Assembly (NCBI GenBank): GCA_015179025.1
Contig: WHUX01000417.1
Location: 1 to 29,831 of the forward strand
Length of the DNA: 29,831 nt
From: Terfezia claveryi
Taxonomy: Eukaryota > Ascomycota > Pezizomycetes > Pezizales > Pezizaceae
Direction: 5' to 3'
Shown: in pieces, positions 1 through 9,947 of the stretch
How positions within the stretch are numbered: the stretch's first letter is position 1
How the letters are laid out: every line of letters begins with the position of its first letter
The notes under the pieces: generated by a model
What the model saw: only the letters and a program-made list of their open reading frames with translations
What the model was told of the DNA's origin: nothing
Database searches by the model: none
Made by a program: the position numbers and the translations under genes

Positions 1-909
1 ATCTCAGATACGTTACCAATTCCCGATACTATCGAATTTCCATCCGACAATATCCGAAGTTATCTAATTGTGTTTCCGGCAATATTCACTTAATAGTATC
101 TAGTGTCCATTGAAAATAATTTTCAACTGCACATAACTCTATGAATAGAGAACCGTGGGTCACAAGTAGAATACCATTGGAAAGGTATCAACGCATAGAA
201 GATTATAGAATCTTAGTTTATCTCGATACCCAAATTATTCATGGAGCTATTACCAATAATAGGTAAACCTCCTTGTAGACTTATTTGACCATATTAAAAG
301 TCTTATATCTCCACGAGTTTTACTCCGATCATAAAAAGGATTGCAGAAATGGAATCAGGACGAAGATTAGAACCTTGAAACATTAAATTCGGAGAACTTT
401 ATGTTTTGGCCCTACCTTTGGCCTCTGTCCTGGGCGCACTCCCTTATAGTGTCACCGGACGCACTTTGGTCTAAAGTGCGCCCTCATGGCTTCATTTTTT
501 TATTTATTTTTAACGAATTATTTTCCTGCAGTTCAGGGTAATAATTTAATATTCAGGGTAACGCCAAGACTTTAGGGTAACAGCTAATATATAGCTAGCA
601 TATATATATATGCATATAGTCAGCATATTAATCCGAGTATAACTATTGAACCATTAATTGGATGCTTATGAAACTTGAACCGTAGCTCTCTCAAGGGTTT
701 ATGGACGTTCCATAAGGGTCTTAACCATCTAGGATGATTATAAACCAATCCGAGGTTCATACCCGTTTCATATACTTTAACTCTTATAGATAAGTATTAG
801 AAACATTTGCACCACACTACTAAGAGTGTACCTAGAGCTCATATGGGTTCTAGGGTTGTTCTATAAGGGCCCAAGTACCTTTGGTAGGGCTGGATGTCAC
901 CCCATGACA
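1..909 (-). mobile_element. LTR of the gypsy family, reversed, 5' part only (copy H)
   Basis: This is the first ~909 nt of the same long LTR found at 11684-13140, in reverse complement. The LTR edge is at 909, where the plus strand reads CCCCATGACA. The stretch shares the spaced TTCAGGGTAA repeats and the GCGCACTTT hairpin with the other copies. The rest of the LTR, with its TATA box, lies beyond the left edge of the window. Whether it is a solo LTR or the end of a full element cannot be told. The five bases after its edge are GATAT, the expected target duplication, but the partner is off-window. Confidence 0.85.
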
Positions 910-1087
910 GATATAAGATTTATTTTGTGTTGCGAAATAAGATCCGTCGTGAGGAACTACTGTTGGACTAAACTTTACTGCTATAGGATTGATATTCTGT
1001 GTTGTGGAATAGATATCATTGCGGCAGGAAATTACGGCCATGCTAATAGTTGCAAAAGCGCTATCAGTCAATAGGGCCCCTGTGACA
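910..1087 (+). mobile_element. LTR 3' tail of the gypsy family, forward (copy A')
   Basis: This matches the last ~178 nt of the family LTR, ending in GGGCCCCTGTGACA. It starts mid-LTR exactly where reversed copy H ends, so H probably inserted into this LTR. The sequence after 1087 is not the usual internal start (TTACTTTGTAG) but coding-like DNA on the minus strand. This is therefore a solo LTR or a 3' LTR that landed in the open frame at 1088-1882. Confidence 0.8.
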
Positions 1088-1882
1088 ATCTCCGCTATCA
1101 TCGGGGTCTCGTCCTCCTCCTTGTGTTTTCTGCTTCTGTTGGTCTAGTCCTGTATCTAGATTATCATCGTCTTCTGGTAATTCTATATCTTCTGGTGGTT
1201 GGTCTTTGTCGTCTGGTTCTTTGGCTGACCCAGTCCTCCTTTCTGGTGTCTCAGGTACTCGACCTTTACTTTTCAATTGATCTTTCGGTGTTCTCAGGAA
1301 TGCTCCTAGAAGTTCTTTCCTAGGATTAAAAAAATCCTCCCTAGTATATGCTGATTCTTCTAGATGAGTGCTGCTCATCATGAATGCCATTATTTCTTCC
1401 CAGTTATTTATTACCCAGTTCGGTTTCCTTAAAAGTAGAACAACAGGTTTCTTTAATTCTTTACTTAAAAATGCGTTCATTTCTAAGTCTTCTTCTCTGA
1501 ATGGGTAAGGTGTTAGCCATAAATAGTGTTTTGCTATGGCTTCCATTAAGAGTCGAGTATCATCAGGATGATACTGTTGGGCATGTCCCATTGAGTGAGT
1601 ATATTTCAAAATCTCCTCAATTGTTGGAAGATGTCTGTCCCAAAATTCTTCTGGTGCAAGAGGTAAAGCCATACTAAAATATAGTTTGGTTCCTGCTCCA
1701 CCTGGTTCTCCTAATTCTATATCCATGGGCAGATTTATTTCCCCTTCTGTGTTAGGAACTACAAATCTGGTCTTTCTAGGAGTTTCTTCTACTAATTTCT
1801 TAATATCTTCGGGTAACATAGTTAATTGTCTCGACCTCTTAGTCTTCTTACTAAGTTCAGATGCTATTATGTCTGATTTCAT
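1088..1882 (-). CDS. Uncharacterised protein, C-terminus cut off by an LTR
   Basis: An open frame of about 265 codons starts at ATG 1882 (MKSDIIASELSKK) and runs without interruption to 1088, where the LTR tail replaces the original C-terminus; the frame then stops inside the LTR at 1064. A stop lies nine codons upstream of the ATG, which supports this start. The protein has a basic N-terminus, a central globular part rich in Trp, Leu and Glu (roughly residues 20-180), and an acidic, proline-rich tail with many Asp and Glu residues. I do not recognise the family. Its composition looks truly coding, unlike the opposite strand. It may be an accessory gene of the TIR element that surrounds it, or a host gene caught in the nest. 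Confidence 0.55.
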
Positions 1883-2054
1883 CGTCTGTCCGCAACCAAA
1901 TGCAGCTGGTTATGCGATACAATCGTCGAGTTACTTTTCTTCTTTGGTACCTTATTGTGCTGATGGTGTGGTGGCTGATGATCCTTATGATCTCCATTTG
2001 ACTGACGGTTCTATTGGCTTGGTGGCTCACGCAGCTGGTGAGACTGGATGTTAG

Positions 2055-2471
2055 GATCCTGATATTTCTTATAGTCCTGGTTTTTCTTCGTCTACTAGTC
2101 TAGAATCTAGTTCTAGTTCTTCTGGTAAGAGTGTCACGTTTTCTGATTGGTGTGTTGAGGTAGACGTTGGGGGCACAGATGTATTGGTAGAGATATCTGG
2201 GCCTAAGGAAGGTTCTGATGGAGGTAATTCTTTTCTGGAGAAAATGGCTGCAGTGGAGGTAGTAAGATTTGAGCCTTGGGATTATAATGCTTGGTTGTTT
2301 AGACCAATTATTCCTGGGACCTGGGGGGCCGGTTTTTCAATGGTGTACTGGATTTACAGGTACAGATGTAATGGCGGTTGCCAGGAGTGCAAGATGAGTT
2401 GTCAATCTTATTGGGAAAAGTATTGTGAACTAGGGTGGGATTGTTTAATGTGGGATACCACTGCCCATTAG
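2055..2471 (+). CDS. Uncharacterised Ser- and Cys-rich open frame (doubtful)
   Basis: A frame of 139 codons is open from just after a stop at 2052-2054 to a TAG at 2469-2471. It encodes a serine run, then a Trp/Tyr-rich part and a C-terminal stretch with six cysteines in about 30 residues. There is no ATG near its beginning. The same frame is open further upstream apart from the one TAG at 2052, but there it overlaps the minus-strand gene at 1088-1882. Its end coincides with the left edge of the candidate insertion at 2461, so the last codons may not be original. No family is recognised. It may be a decayed exon or a chance frame. Confidence 0.25.
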   Translation, partial: DPDISYSPGFSSSTSLESSSSSSGKSVTFSDWCVEVDVGGTDVLVEISGPKEGSDGGNSFLEKMAAVEVVRFEPWDYNAWLFRPIIPGTWGAGFSMVYWIYRYRCNGGCQECKMSCQSYWEKYCELGWDCLMWDTTAH

Positions 2472-3617
2472 AGCTCTGCTTAGCTTACTTCTAAGTCTTT
2501 TGTTGATATACTGCAGTTGACAGTCTGATGTCTCGTTTGTTGGATTTTGTTGGCTAGCTAGTTGAATAACGATATCGATTTCATAAGTGCACTTGGGTAT
2601 CGAATTTTATACACTTACATGAGTTTAATAAAGGTATCTGAAAGTTGATCAGGCCTTGGATTTAAGAGTAAAGATTAGGTAAGTAAGTTAATAAAAATGT
2701 AATGAATGGTACTAGACAGTATTCATTCGGTACTGTTTATACAATCTATATCCGTAAGCTCGGACGTTTGTGTATTTCAGTTCTGCTGAGATAAGACCTC
2801 AAAAGGGTAGGGAGATTACTATGTGGGACGTTCCTAGAGGGAACAGTAATTAACTAGTGTAATCTATCTTATATGATTTGTACTATCTAAGCTATATAAT
2901 CTTGATCTAATCGGAATATAGGCTTGCTTGCTCTATGTGCTTGCTTGTTGCTTCTTGTCTTTCTTATGGATTCCAGAAGGAATCCAGCGGCCTATTTATA
3001 CTCCTCTGAGATCTGATAACTAAGGAAATAAATACAATCAAGAGTGGCACACCAGAAGGTAGTGCACTGTACAAAAGGGGTTATGTGGCTATAGAAATGA
3101 GTCACACACTTTAAATGATGGTCATGTGGCCATAGTAATGAGTCACATGCCTTAAACAGAGCTCACGTGGCCATAATGAGGGTGTCTTCATATGGTAAGT
3201 GCCATGGAACTTCCCATGGTAGATTCCGCGTGCTATGGACGCTTATAAAGCAATAGGAGGTGGTTGAGAGCTAGTCCTTCAACCAAGAGGCTTAGTTACA
3301 TAACATAGTAGTAATATAGGAAATACAAAAGTATATAATCAATTATATAAGCAATGAAACAACGTTTTCTATTACATAAACCGACTATGAATGCATGGAT
3401 TCCTATTGCCCTACTTCCGATCCCCCCGAAATGCCTTGATAGAATTCCCGGGCACCTGTCGAAGCTCAGGAATTGGACGCCCTCCAGGTTACATAGGGGA
3501 TCCTGAGTTCCATACTCAGTCCCCTGGCTAATGCAAAAATTCAGCAAAGGACTAAGATAGTATGTTGTGATGAAAAGGTATGCAACTGCATGCCTAGGCT
3601 ATCTGCCTAGTTGGCAG
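2461..3617. mobile_element. Candidate non-coding insertion, 1.16 kb, with short inverted ends
   Basis: The stretch has no believable gene. It begins CTGCCCATTAG and ends CTAGTTGGCAG; the ends pair as imperfect inverted repeats (9 of 11 positions). ACCA(C) occurs directly before and directly after it, as a target duplication would. On the minus strand it contains GGAGTATAAATAGG near 3000 (a TATA-like box) downstream of a 41-bp tandem repeat, an arrangement like an LTR promoter. It could be a solo LTR of another family or a short DNA transposon. CAACA at 3655-3659 and TGTTG at 2501 give an alternative LTR reading without matching flanks. The short duplication may be chance. Confidence 0.35.
3082..3180. 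repeat. 41-bp tandem repeat, about 2.4 copies, with TGAGTCA sites
   Basis: Units start at 3082, 3123 and 3164, each beginning YAYGTGGCYATA. The first two contain TGAGTCA (3098-3104 and 3139-3145), the core bound by bZIP factors of the Gcn4/AP-1 type. The third begins with CACGTGG, an E-box core. The array sits upstream of a minus-strand TATA-like box near 3000, which suggests an enhancer array; that is an inference. Confidence 0.6.
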
Positions 3618-5395
3618 ACCACATGGAGAATGTCATGATCTATAGCATTTTTTCCAACAGATGCCCAGTCTGCATTGCCCTACCAAACAAATTTGGGGAT
3701 CTTTCGGATATACCATATGATATACGGCAACACTTCCAGTATGCCACTGCATACCACAAATCCAACCTGCATGTGCTTGAATCCAATTATGTTAAGAGGA
3801 TCAACAATGCCCTTTGGCATCTCCACAACCTTGAACCTCATACTCTTTTTTATGGGGATACCTTGCACACCATTCTCCTAGAGATACTTACCCACCTAAT
3901 GAAGAGGATCCAGGAATTCCTGAATCATGTCGGATATTTTATAGTGTTCAATTATATATGATCTCGATTACAACCCTTTCTAGAGTTTACTAGGCCAAAC
4001 AAGATGTACTGTTCCATCACCCAATGGCAAGGTAAGAAAATGCGCAATCTACTATAGGTACTTCTGGCAGTGTTCACAGCTGCACTCACTAGGAGATCAG
4101 ACATACCTGCAATTGAATTCCGATATAGAGCATCTTGCTACAAGGCAATACTCTGTGTTCGGTATTTAACGGACTTCATTCTCATTCCACGATACAAGGT
4201 GCATACTCTGGGAACAATCCAATCAATAAGGGATTATCTTGAGGACTTTTATAAGCACAAAAAGGTGTTCCTTCATTTTTGTGCAACAAAGTCTACTAAG
4301 GCTGCAGCAAAGGTAGTATCGAAAGATCTCTGCACAGAACATCACCACCTACTGGTGTCGGATGAATTACGTTCCACTACATCCTCTAAACGACACAAGC
4401 TCTTGTAGGAGTTGCAACTAAAGACTGAGGAATTGGTGAATGAGACCCTTACTAGTGGTACATACTACAACTTTCTAAAGATGCATTTAATATCGCATTT
4501 TGTGAAACAAATAGCCAAATACCGATCTCTCCTGCAATATTCAATAGAGATTTGTGAGGCTTCATATAAGTCTCTCAAAGATATATACCATCACAGTAAC
4601 TATATCAATACATTGCCACAAATCCTTCAGTCTTATACATAGGCATACTATTTCACTATACAGGAAAGAAATCTTGAACAATGGATCTCTGATATTCCCT
4701 ATATGCAAGATGAAATAAGGAGCATTATTCATTCGACGCACAAGAGTTTACATCTCTCTAGTGATGCTGCTCCTGAGCTGACCAGACGTAAGTTGCAAGG
4801 ACCACTAACTATAATAGATATATATAATCTGGTAACATTGGAGAAACTCTACCAGCTATCGGATATTAGAGCACTAACAATGACCTATCTTGTATGCAAT
4901 CATTACACCCAGTCCTTTAACCTTGAAACTGACATCACATGTCTACAGAATACCCCATTGGAGGCATTTCATACTCTCCAAGTTACAGTTCCAATATTTA
5001 ATAGTGATGGACACATGCTACACCATGTACGATACATTGGAGGTAAGTTATTCTACAACCAAGATGAAAGGCATGACTGGGTATTTGTCTGACGTCGCAA
5101 ATTAGCATAGGAGAAGGTCCCTGATGGACTTGATAGCAGGGTTTCTGCGAAACTAAATGCTTTATTCACACTGTAAGACATAGCAGCCAAAAATATGTAC
5201 TGTCTTGCTTATGTTTCACTAATGATAATAGTGGGATTATCGATACCTAATGGCCTAAAGAGTATGGTGTACATTAGATTGCCATCGAAGAATTATGTGA
5301 TAAGAATTGCAGACATAGACGGCATGACTTACTTAGTCCCGATCCATGATAGGGAGCTTTATATTATTAAGAACTGCAATGATTTATATATGTAG
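3618..5395 (+). pseudogene. Plavaka-type (CACTA-related) transposase, C-terminal two thirds, decayed
   Basis: One reading frame runs through the whole stretch and is broken only by nonsense codons (3959, 4055, 4406, 4640, 5090, 5105, 5171), with no frameshift. The translation has the hallmarks I know from fungal Plavaka-like transposases: a CPVCIALPNKFGDL start, LFYGDTLHTILLEI, FTRPNKMYCSITQWQGKKMR, a KMHLISHF block, and a C-terminus reading RIADIDGMTYLVPI. The last 100 residues align by eye with the second relic at 9164-9947 (HVRYIGG/HVRWTGN, DWVFV/DWVWV, DIDGM/DIEGM). The N-terminal part is missing, lost or separated by the insertion at 2461-3617. The TIR of the element lies 468 bp downstream at 5863. 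The protein would have catalysed cut-and-paste of its element; it is dead now. The family name rests on memory of conserved blocks. Confidence 0.72.
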
Positions 5396-5636
5396 AATGA
5401 TATTCATAATGGTCAATAGATTATATATAGCTAGTAGAACAATAAATGAACATAGAGCTAGCAGATTAATAAAAGAATTTGAATAAAATATATATGGAGT
5501 ATTCCGCAGTCCAAGGGTTTGAGGATGTATACATACAAATATTTAGGAAGTTACAGAGTCAGTACACTCATTAAATTGCATGCAAGTAATTTATACTAGA
5601 CAGTACTAAAATCACAAATGGTATCAGGTTTGTCAT

Positions 5637-5765
5637 ACGAGGCAGTGGGTGCGCTGCTCTCATCTGGATTGTATTGTAAGGCAGTGGAAGCGCTACTGGC
5701 ATCCGGATTGTGTCACAAGGTAGCAGGTGGGCTGCTGGCCTCCTGATTATGTTGTAATGCAGCCA
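5637..5765. repeat. 39-bp tandem repeat, about 3.3 copies
   Basis: Units are marked by GGCAGTGG/GGTAGCAGG at 5641, 5680 and 5719 and by GGATT-type blocks at 5666, 5705 and 5744. The spacing is 39 bp each time. Being a multiple of three, it leaves a spurious repetitive frame on the minus strand. Its position just inside the transposon terminus suggests transposase-binding sites. Confidence 0.7.
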
Positions 5766-5843
5766 GGCGTCCAGATGCACAGGACGCATAGGACGAACTC
5801 ACTTGAGCTCTCGCATCCGGACGCTAGACTGTGTGTCTAGATG

Positions 5844-5863
5844 CCACTTTTTTCTTGCTGATG
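5844..5863 (-). repeat. Terminal inverted repeat of element Plav-1, right end
   Basis: Read on the minus strand from 5863 inward: CATCAGCAAGAAAAAAGTGG. The first nine bases are the same as at the left edge of element G (25745) and differ by one base from the ends of Plav-2 (8773) and the MITE (21116). The outer boundary is exact because an LTR sequence resumes at 5864 in mid-unit. Confidence 0.65.
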
Positions 5864-5991
5864 CTGTTGGACTAAACTTTACTGCTATAGGATTGATATA
5901 CTGTATTGTAGAATAAATATCATTGTGATAGGAAATTATGGCCATCCTAATTGTCACAAGAGTGCTATCAGTTAATAGGGCTCCCGTGACA
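5864..5991 (+). mobile_element. LTR 3' tail, gypsy copy A
   Basis: This matches the last ~128 nt of the family LTR, from CTGTTGGACTAAAC to GGGCTCCCGTGACA. It is followed directly by the family internal start TTACTTTGTAGCCAG, so it is the 3' end of a 5' LTR. The head of this LTR should lie beyond the left end of element Plav-1, outside the window. Confidence 0.8.
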
Positions 5992-6373
5992 TTACTTTGT
6001 AGCCAGTAATTCTGATTTCATTTGCAATATACTCAAATCATGTCTAACTCTTAGACATCAAGAAGGCCTCACCAGCCCTACTGACCCCTTACATTCCCCG
6101 ACTCGTTACACTTCATACCATCACTCAAAAACCACATAACTTTCTACAATCTGAAACATATATAGAAGATAACCTAATAGATATGCTAATGGAAGACACC
6201 CTATCCTGAGGAGTAGAATCTTCCCGCCACTCCATATACTCTCCAGATGATTTAACTTCATTTCCACCTGGCTCATTGTAATGATTTGGATACTCTTACT
6301 GAAGGCCCACTTATTTAATAGCCAGTAATGTATTATTATGATGTCCTATCTAGGCACTACCTTATCCCATATA
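5992..6373 (+). pseudogene. Gag start of gypsy copy A, heavily mutated
   Basis: The internal leader and first ~110 codons of the family gag, aligned to 13141-13530. The start codon context (ATCATGTCTAACTC) is recognisable, followed by several stops and frameshifts. Compared with copy B (7836-8772) most differences are C in B and T in A. An example is CATCATCACGACG at 8174-8186 against a TATTATTATGATG-type version near 6331. The relic ends at 6373, where the LTR of copy B is inserted. Confidence 0.7.
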
Positions 6374-7835
6374 TGTCACGGGGTGACATCCAGCCCTACC
6401 AAAGGTACTTGGGCCCTTATAGAACGACCCTAGAACCTATGTGAACTCTAGGTACACTCTTAACAGTGTGGTGCAAACATTTCTAATACTTATCTATAAG
6501 AGTTAAGTATATGAAACGGGTATGAACCTCAGATTAGTTTATAATCATCCTAGATGGTTAAGACCCTTATGGAACGTCCATAAACCCTTGAGGTAGCTAC
6601 GGTTCAAGTTTCATAAGAATCTGATTAATGGTTCAATAGTTATACTCAGATTAATATGCTGACTATATGTATATATATGCTAGCTATATTAGCTGTTACC
6701 CTAAAGTCTTGGCGTTACCCTGAATATTGAATTATTACCCTGAACTGCAGGAAAATAATTCGGTAAAAATAAATAAAAAAATGAAGCCATGAGGGCGCAC
6801 TTTAGACCAAAGTGCGTCCGGTGACACTATAAGAGAGTGCGCCCAGGGCAGAGGCCAAAGGTAGGGCCAAAACATAAAGTTCTCCGAATTTAATGTTTCA
6901 AGGTTCTATCTAGGCCTACTCTTCGTCCTGATTCCATTTCTGCAATCCTTTTTATGATTGGAGTAAAACTCGTGGAGATATAAGACTTTTAACATGGTCA
7001 AATAAGTCTACAAGGAGGTTTACCTATTATTGGTAATAACTCCATGAATAATTCAGGTATCAAGATAAACTAAGATTCTATAATCTTCTATGCATTGATA
7101 CCTTTCCAATAGTAATCTATTTGTGACCCACGGTTCTCTATTCATAGGGTTATGTGCAGTTGAAAATTATTTTCAATAGACACTAGATACTATTAAGTGA
7201 ATATTGCCGGAAACATAATTAGATGCCTTCGGATATTGTCGGATGGTAATTCGAAAGTATCGGGGATTGGTAACGTATCTGAAATTGAATTTAGTTGTCT
7301 CGGATAAGAATTCTTTAATAGGATAAGCGAGCTATAAGTAAAGTACATATAACATGCAGACATGGGAATATTCTCTACATTCGGGTTAGGTACCTGTGAC
7401 AACGAGTGCAGATAGCAACTGCATTATCAAAGGTGTGGATGACATAACACTTAGGAAGAAATTCCAAGGTGACAGGTAGGCCCGCGTTGTATAAAATATT
7501 TTTATCATAAGAATATCTACGAACACCGAGGGATATAAATAGTGCAAGTAGTTCCGGTTGAATTCATTCTACCACCAGCGAGTATTCGAAAGCAAGAGTA
7601 TCTTGTGTATACGAAGCCTACAAAGTTCTAAGTCTTGAGTTAACTTTACGTTCAAGTGACATAGGATTTATTTTGTGTTGCGAAATTTGATCTGTTGTGA
7701 GGGACTATAGTTGGATTGAACTTTTCTACTATAGGATTGATATTCTGTGTTGCAGAATAGATATTGTTGCGGCAGCAAATTATGGCCGTCCTAATAGTTG
7801 CAAGAGCGCTATCAGTCAATAGGGCCCCCGTGACA
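6374..7835 (+). mobile_element. 5' LTR of gypsy copy B
   Basis: A 1,462-bp LTR from TGTCACGGGGTGACA to GGGCCCCCGTGACA, collinear with the other family LTRs. It is followed by the internal leader TTACTTTGTACCC and a gag relic, so it is a 5' LTR. The five bases before it are ATATA; the matching 3' flank is not in the window because copy B is truncated by Plav-2. Confidence 0.88.
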
Positions 7836-8772
7836 TTACTTTGTACCCAGTGATTCTCGTTATCATTTGCTATTATATACTCAAATCATGTCTAGCTCAC
7901 AGACACCAAGAGGGCCTTGCTAGCCCTACCAACCCCTTACATTCCCAGATGTCACACCCCGTGCCATCACACAAGGACCACACAATCTTCCTCAATCTGA
8001 TACAGATATGGAAGATGACCTTATTGATATCCCAATGGAGGATATTCTATCTTGTGGGATGGAATCCTCAAGACACCCTATATACTCTCCAGATGAGTTA
8101 ACCACATTCCCACCTGGTTTATTAGAATCATTTGGACAACCTTCCTAAAGGCCTCCCTATCGAACAGCCAGTAACACATCATCACGACGTCCTACCCAGC
8201 CTCCACCACGCCCCACATGACCGTCTCGACCAAGTTTAAGCCAAGAAGAATATGACTAATTATTGACTTGTATTGTTCGAGACGGATCCATTGAGTTCGA
8301 CCGGCAATGAGCCGAGATTGCTGACCTTACAAGAGGTCTTAACGCTCAAGCAAGCCTCCTAAAAGAAGCTCAAGATCCTCACAGAGTTATTTTTGAAGGA
8401 GCAATGGCTACATATGAAGATCTAAAGTTGTTATGATAGCAGGTCACTGAGGAGGTAGCAGCCCTAAAAGGTCAAACAGAAGGACAAGAGGATGCAGTTA
8501 AACGCTTAACTGTATCTATTAGTGAGGCATTAGAAAAGCAATGGGAGGAGTTAAGCAAGAAGCTCAAGGAGGATACAGAGGCCATAGTCGATGCAGCTAA
8601 GGTAAAGTTTGACGGTATCAAAGCGGATATTGTCAAACTCTATGAATAGACACAGAAGGCGATCAAGCAAGAGCAAGATGATCGAATTCGCAGTTGTGAG
8701 ACTAATAAAGAATTCGTAGAAGAACTCTCTCATTGGATCCAGACTCACAAAAGGAAGCTCAAAGACCTACAA
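7836..8772 (+). pseudogene. Gag of gypsy copy B, N-terminal half, decayed
   Basis: Aligns with 13141-14075 of copy D: leader, ATG in ATCATGTCTAGCTC (about 7889), the acidic Ser/Pro N-terminus, and the coiled-coil part with ALKGQTEGQEDAVKRL and the CETNKEF block. Several codons are stops where copy D has CGA or CAG, for example TGATAGCAG at 8435-8443 against CGACACCAG. It ends abruptly at CCTACAA (8766-8772), where the terminus CATCAGGAA of element Plav-2 begins. Confidence 0.75.
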
Positions 8773-9163
8773 CATCAGGAACGATTTTCTTACGTCGCAA
8801 CACCATCACTAAGCGCCCTGACAATAGTTGCCTGCTAGCTGGGTGCCTGATGCCTTCAGGATGTTTCGTCACCATGGCGCAACTGGTTGTAGTCTGACGC
8901 CCCAGCGTTGAAAGATGTAGTCTGACGCCCCAGCGCTGAGTGCTTTAGGTTTCGCCGCAAGGGGTCACCAGGCGTCCTGACAATGCCCGGTCCTCATCTA
9001 GATCCTGACCGCTCTTGCGCCGTTACCACCAGGGCGCAGATCTGTTGTACTCATCCTGTACTCTCACCATCTTAACTTAGACCTTCACAATATCCCCACT
9101 CATACTGCATCTACAAACAATCATACTGAGAATTCTGATTTTTAGATCACAACTAATTCAATT
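8773..9163. mobile_element. Terminus and subterminal region of element Plav-2
   Basis: The family gag stops being alignable at 8772 and a new sequence starts CATCAGGAACGATTTT. It is GC-richer than its surroundings and packed with GCGCC, GGCGC and GACGCC motifs to about 9040. It contains a 28-bp direct repeat and no gene. The 96-bp MITE at 21116 starts with the same nine bases and also carries GGCGCC motifs. The transposase relic that follows on the minus strand ends at 9164, so this is the 3' side of the element's gene. Confidence 0.6.
8888..8943. repeat. 28-bp direct repeat, two copies
   Basis: TGTAGTCTGACGCCCCAGCG occurs at 8888 and again at 8916, a period of 28 bp. The second copy differs only in the last bases of the unit. 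It lies inside the terminus of Plav-2 and may be a pair of transposase-binding sites. Confidence 0.75.
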
Positions 9164-9947
9164 CTATTCATATAACCTATTCCACGTACTGAAATCTATC
9201 CTGTTGTTCACCAACCAGACCCTCCCCTTCTCCAATGGTATCAGATGAGCCATCCCCTCTATATCTGAAATTCTTACAAATTACATATCGAGTTGCTCAT
9301 CCCTGAATTCCATTTGTATCATCCCTTCCTTACTATGTGGTCTCCTTAGACCCTTTACCCACATTAACCTTACGTATACTACCTCATGTTCACCCTGTAT
9401 CCCGTCCCATACCCTGAACACCCTTTCTAACCTCCCCACCATCCTCCTATCCAGTTTACCATTGGAGTTTTCGCATCTTGGTCTCCGCCGAACCCAAACC
9501 CAATCCGCTCGCACATCTCCTGTCTTTCGGAATCCCTGATTACCAGTCCATCGCACGTGATATATTTCGGTGCCATCCCCTTGAAATTGTTGAACTGGAA
9601 CTGCAATGCTATCGAAGTATTCTCCCCGGTACCTTCCTATCTGCCCAATGTCCCCTCCCATCCCCTCTGAATTACCATTCAATCTCATGTACTGCTGGAA
9701 CTTCGACACCAAGTTCGGGATCCTCACTATGCTCGCCAGGGTTGTGAGCATCTCCGGACTACCACTCTGAGCCTGCTTCTGCCCTCGCAATACCGGATTT
9801 CGGGGTTTCACTTTTTTACCAGGGTTGCTTTTCTCCAACGTTACCACCAGGCTCTTAATATCACTTCCCAAATTTAACTCCTTATCCCATGCATACAAAT
9901 TCAACTCTAACATCTTAAATGCACCTTCTCTCGCATGACTATCTAGA
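9164..9947 (-). pseudogene. Plavaka-type transposase, C-terminal fragment (Plav-2)
   Basis: On the minus strand the frame is open from the LTR edge at 9947 to 9284, meets a TAA at 9281-9283, and continues in frame to TAG at 9164-9166. The translation carries YHVRWTGNQGF, ADWVWVRRRP, LDRRMVGRLERVF, VYVRLMWVKG and, after the stop, ISDIEGMAHLIPLEKG followed by WLVNNRIDFSTWNRLYE. This is the typical C-terminus of this transposase type. It is collinear with the relic at 3618-5395 but clearly a different, better preserved family member. The N-terminal and catalytic parts were separated by the LTR of copy C at 9948. One stop plus truncation make it non-functional as seen. Confidence 0.7.

Larger units (their letters stand above)
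5396..5863. mobile_element. Right subterminal region of element Plav-1
   Basis: Between the transposase stop and the terminus there is no gene. The region is AT-rich to about 5620, then holds a 39-bp tandem array and, from 5771, GGCGTCC/GGACGC motifs typical of transposon subterminal binding-site arrays. It ends in CTTGCTGATG at 5863, abutting an LTR in mid-sequence, which fixes the edge. Read inward from the end it starts CATCAGCAAGAAAAAAG. Confidence 0.65.

Noticed and set aside
1064..1087. C-terminal residues DCHRGPID of the minus-strand protein
   Set aside because: These codons are LTR sequence read by chance; the original C-terminus is lost at 1087.
2501..3659. LTR reading with TGTTG at 2501 and CAACA at 3659
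   Set aside because: The flanking pentamers do not match and the right edge would run into the transposase frame; the 2461-3617 edges fit better, though still uncertain.
5637..5765. Possible CRISPR-like spacing of repeats
   Set aside because: The units are contiguous tandem repeats without unique spacers, in a eukaryotic transposon end.
5571..5789. Minus-strand frame with 13-residue repeats
   Set aside because: It reflects the 39-bp tandem DNA repeat; no start context or homology.
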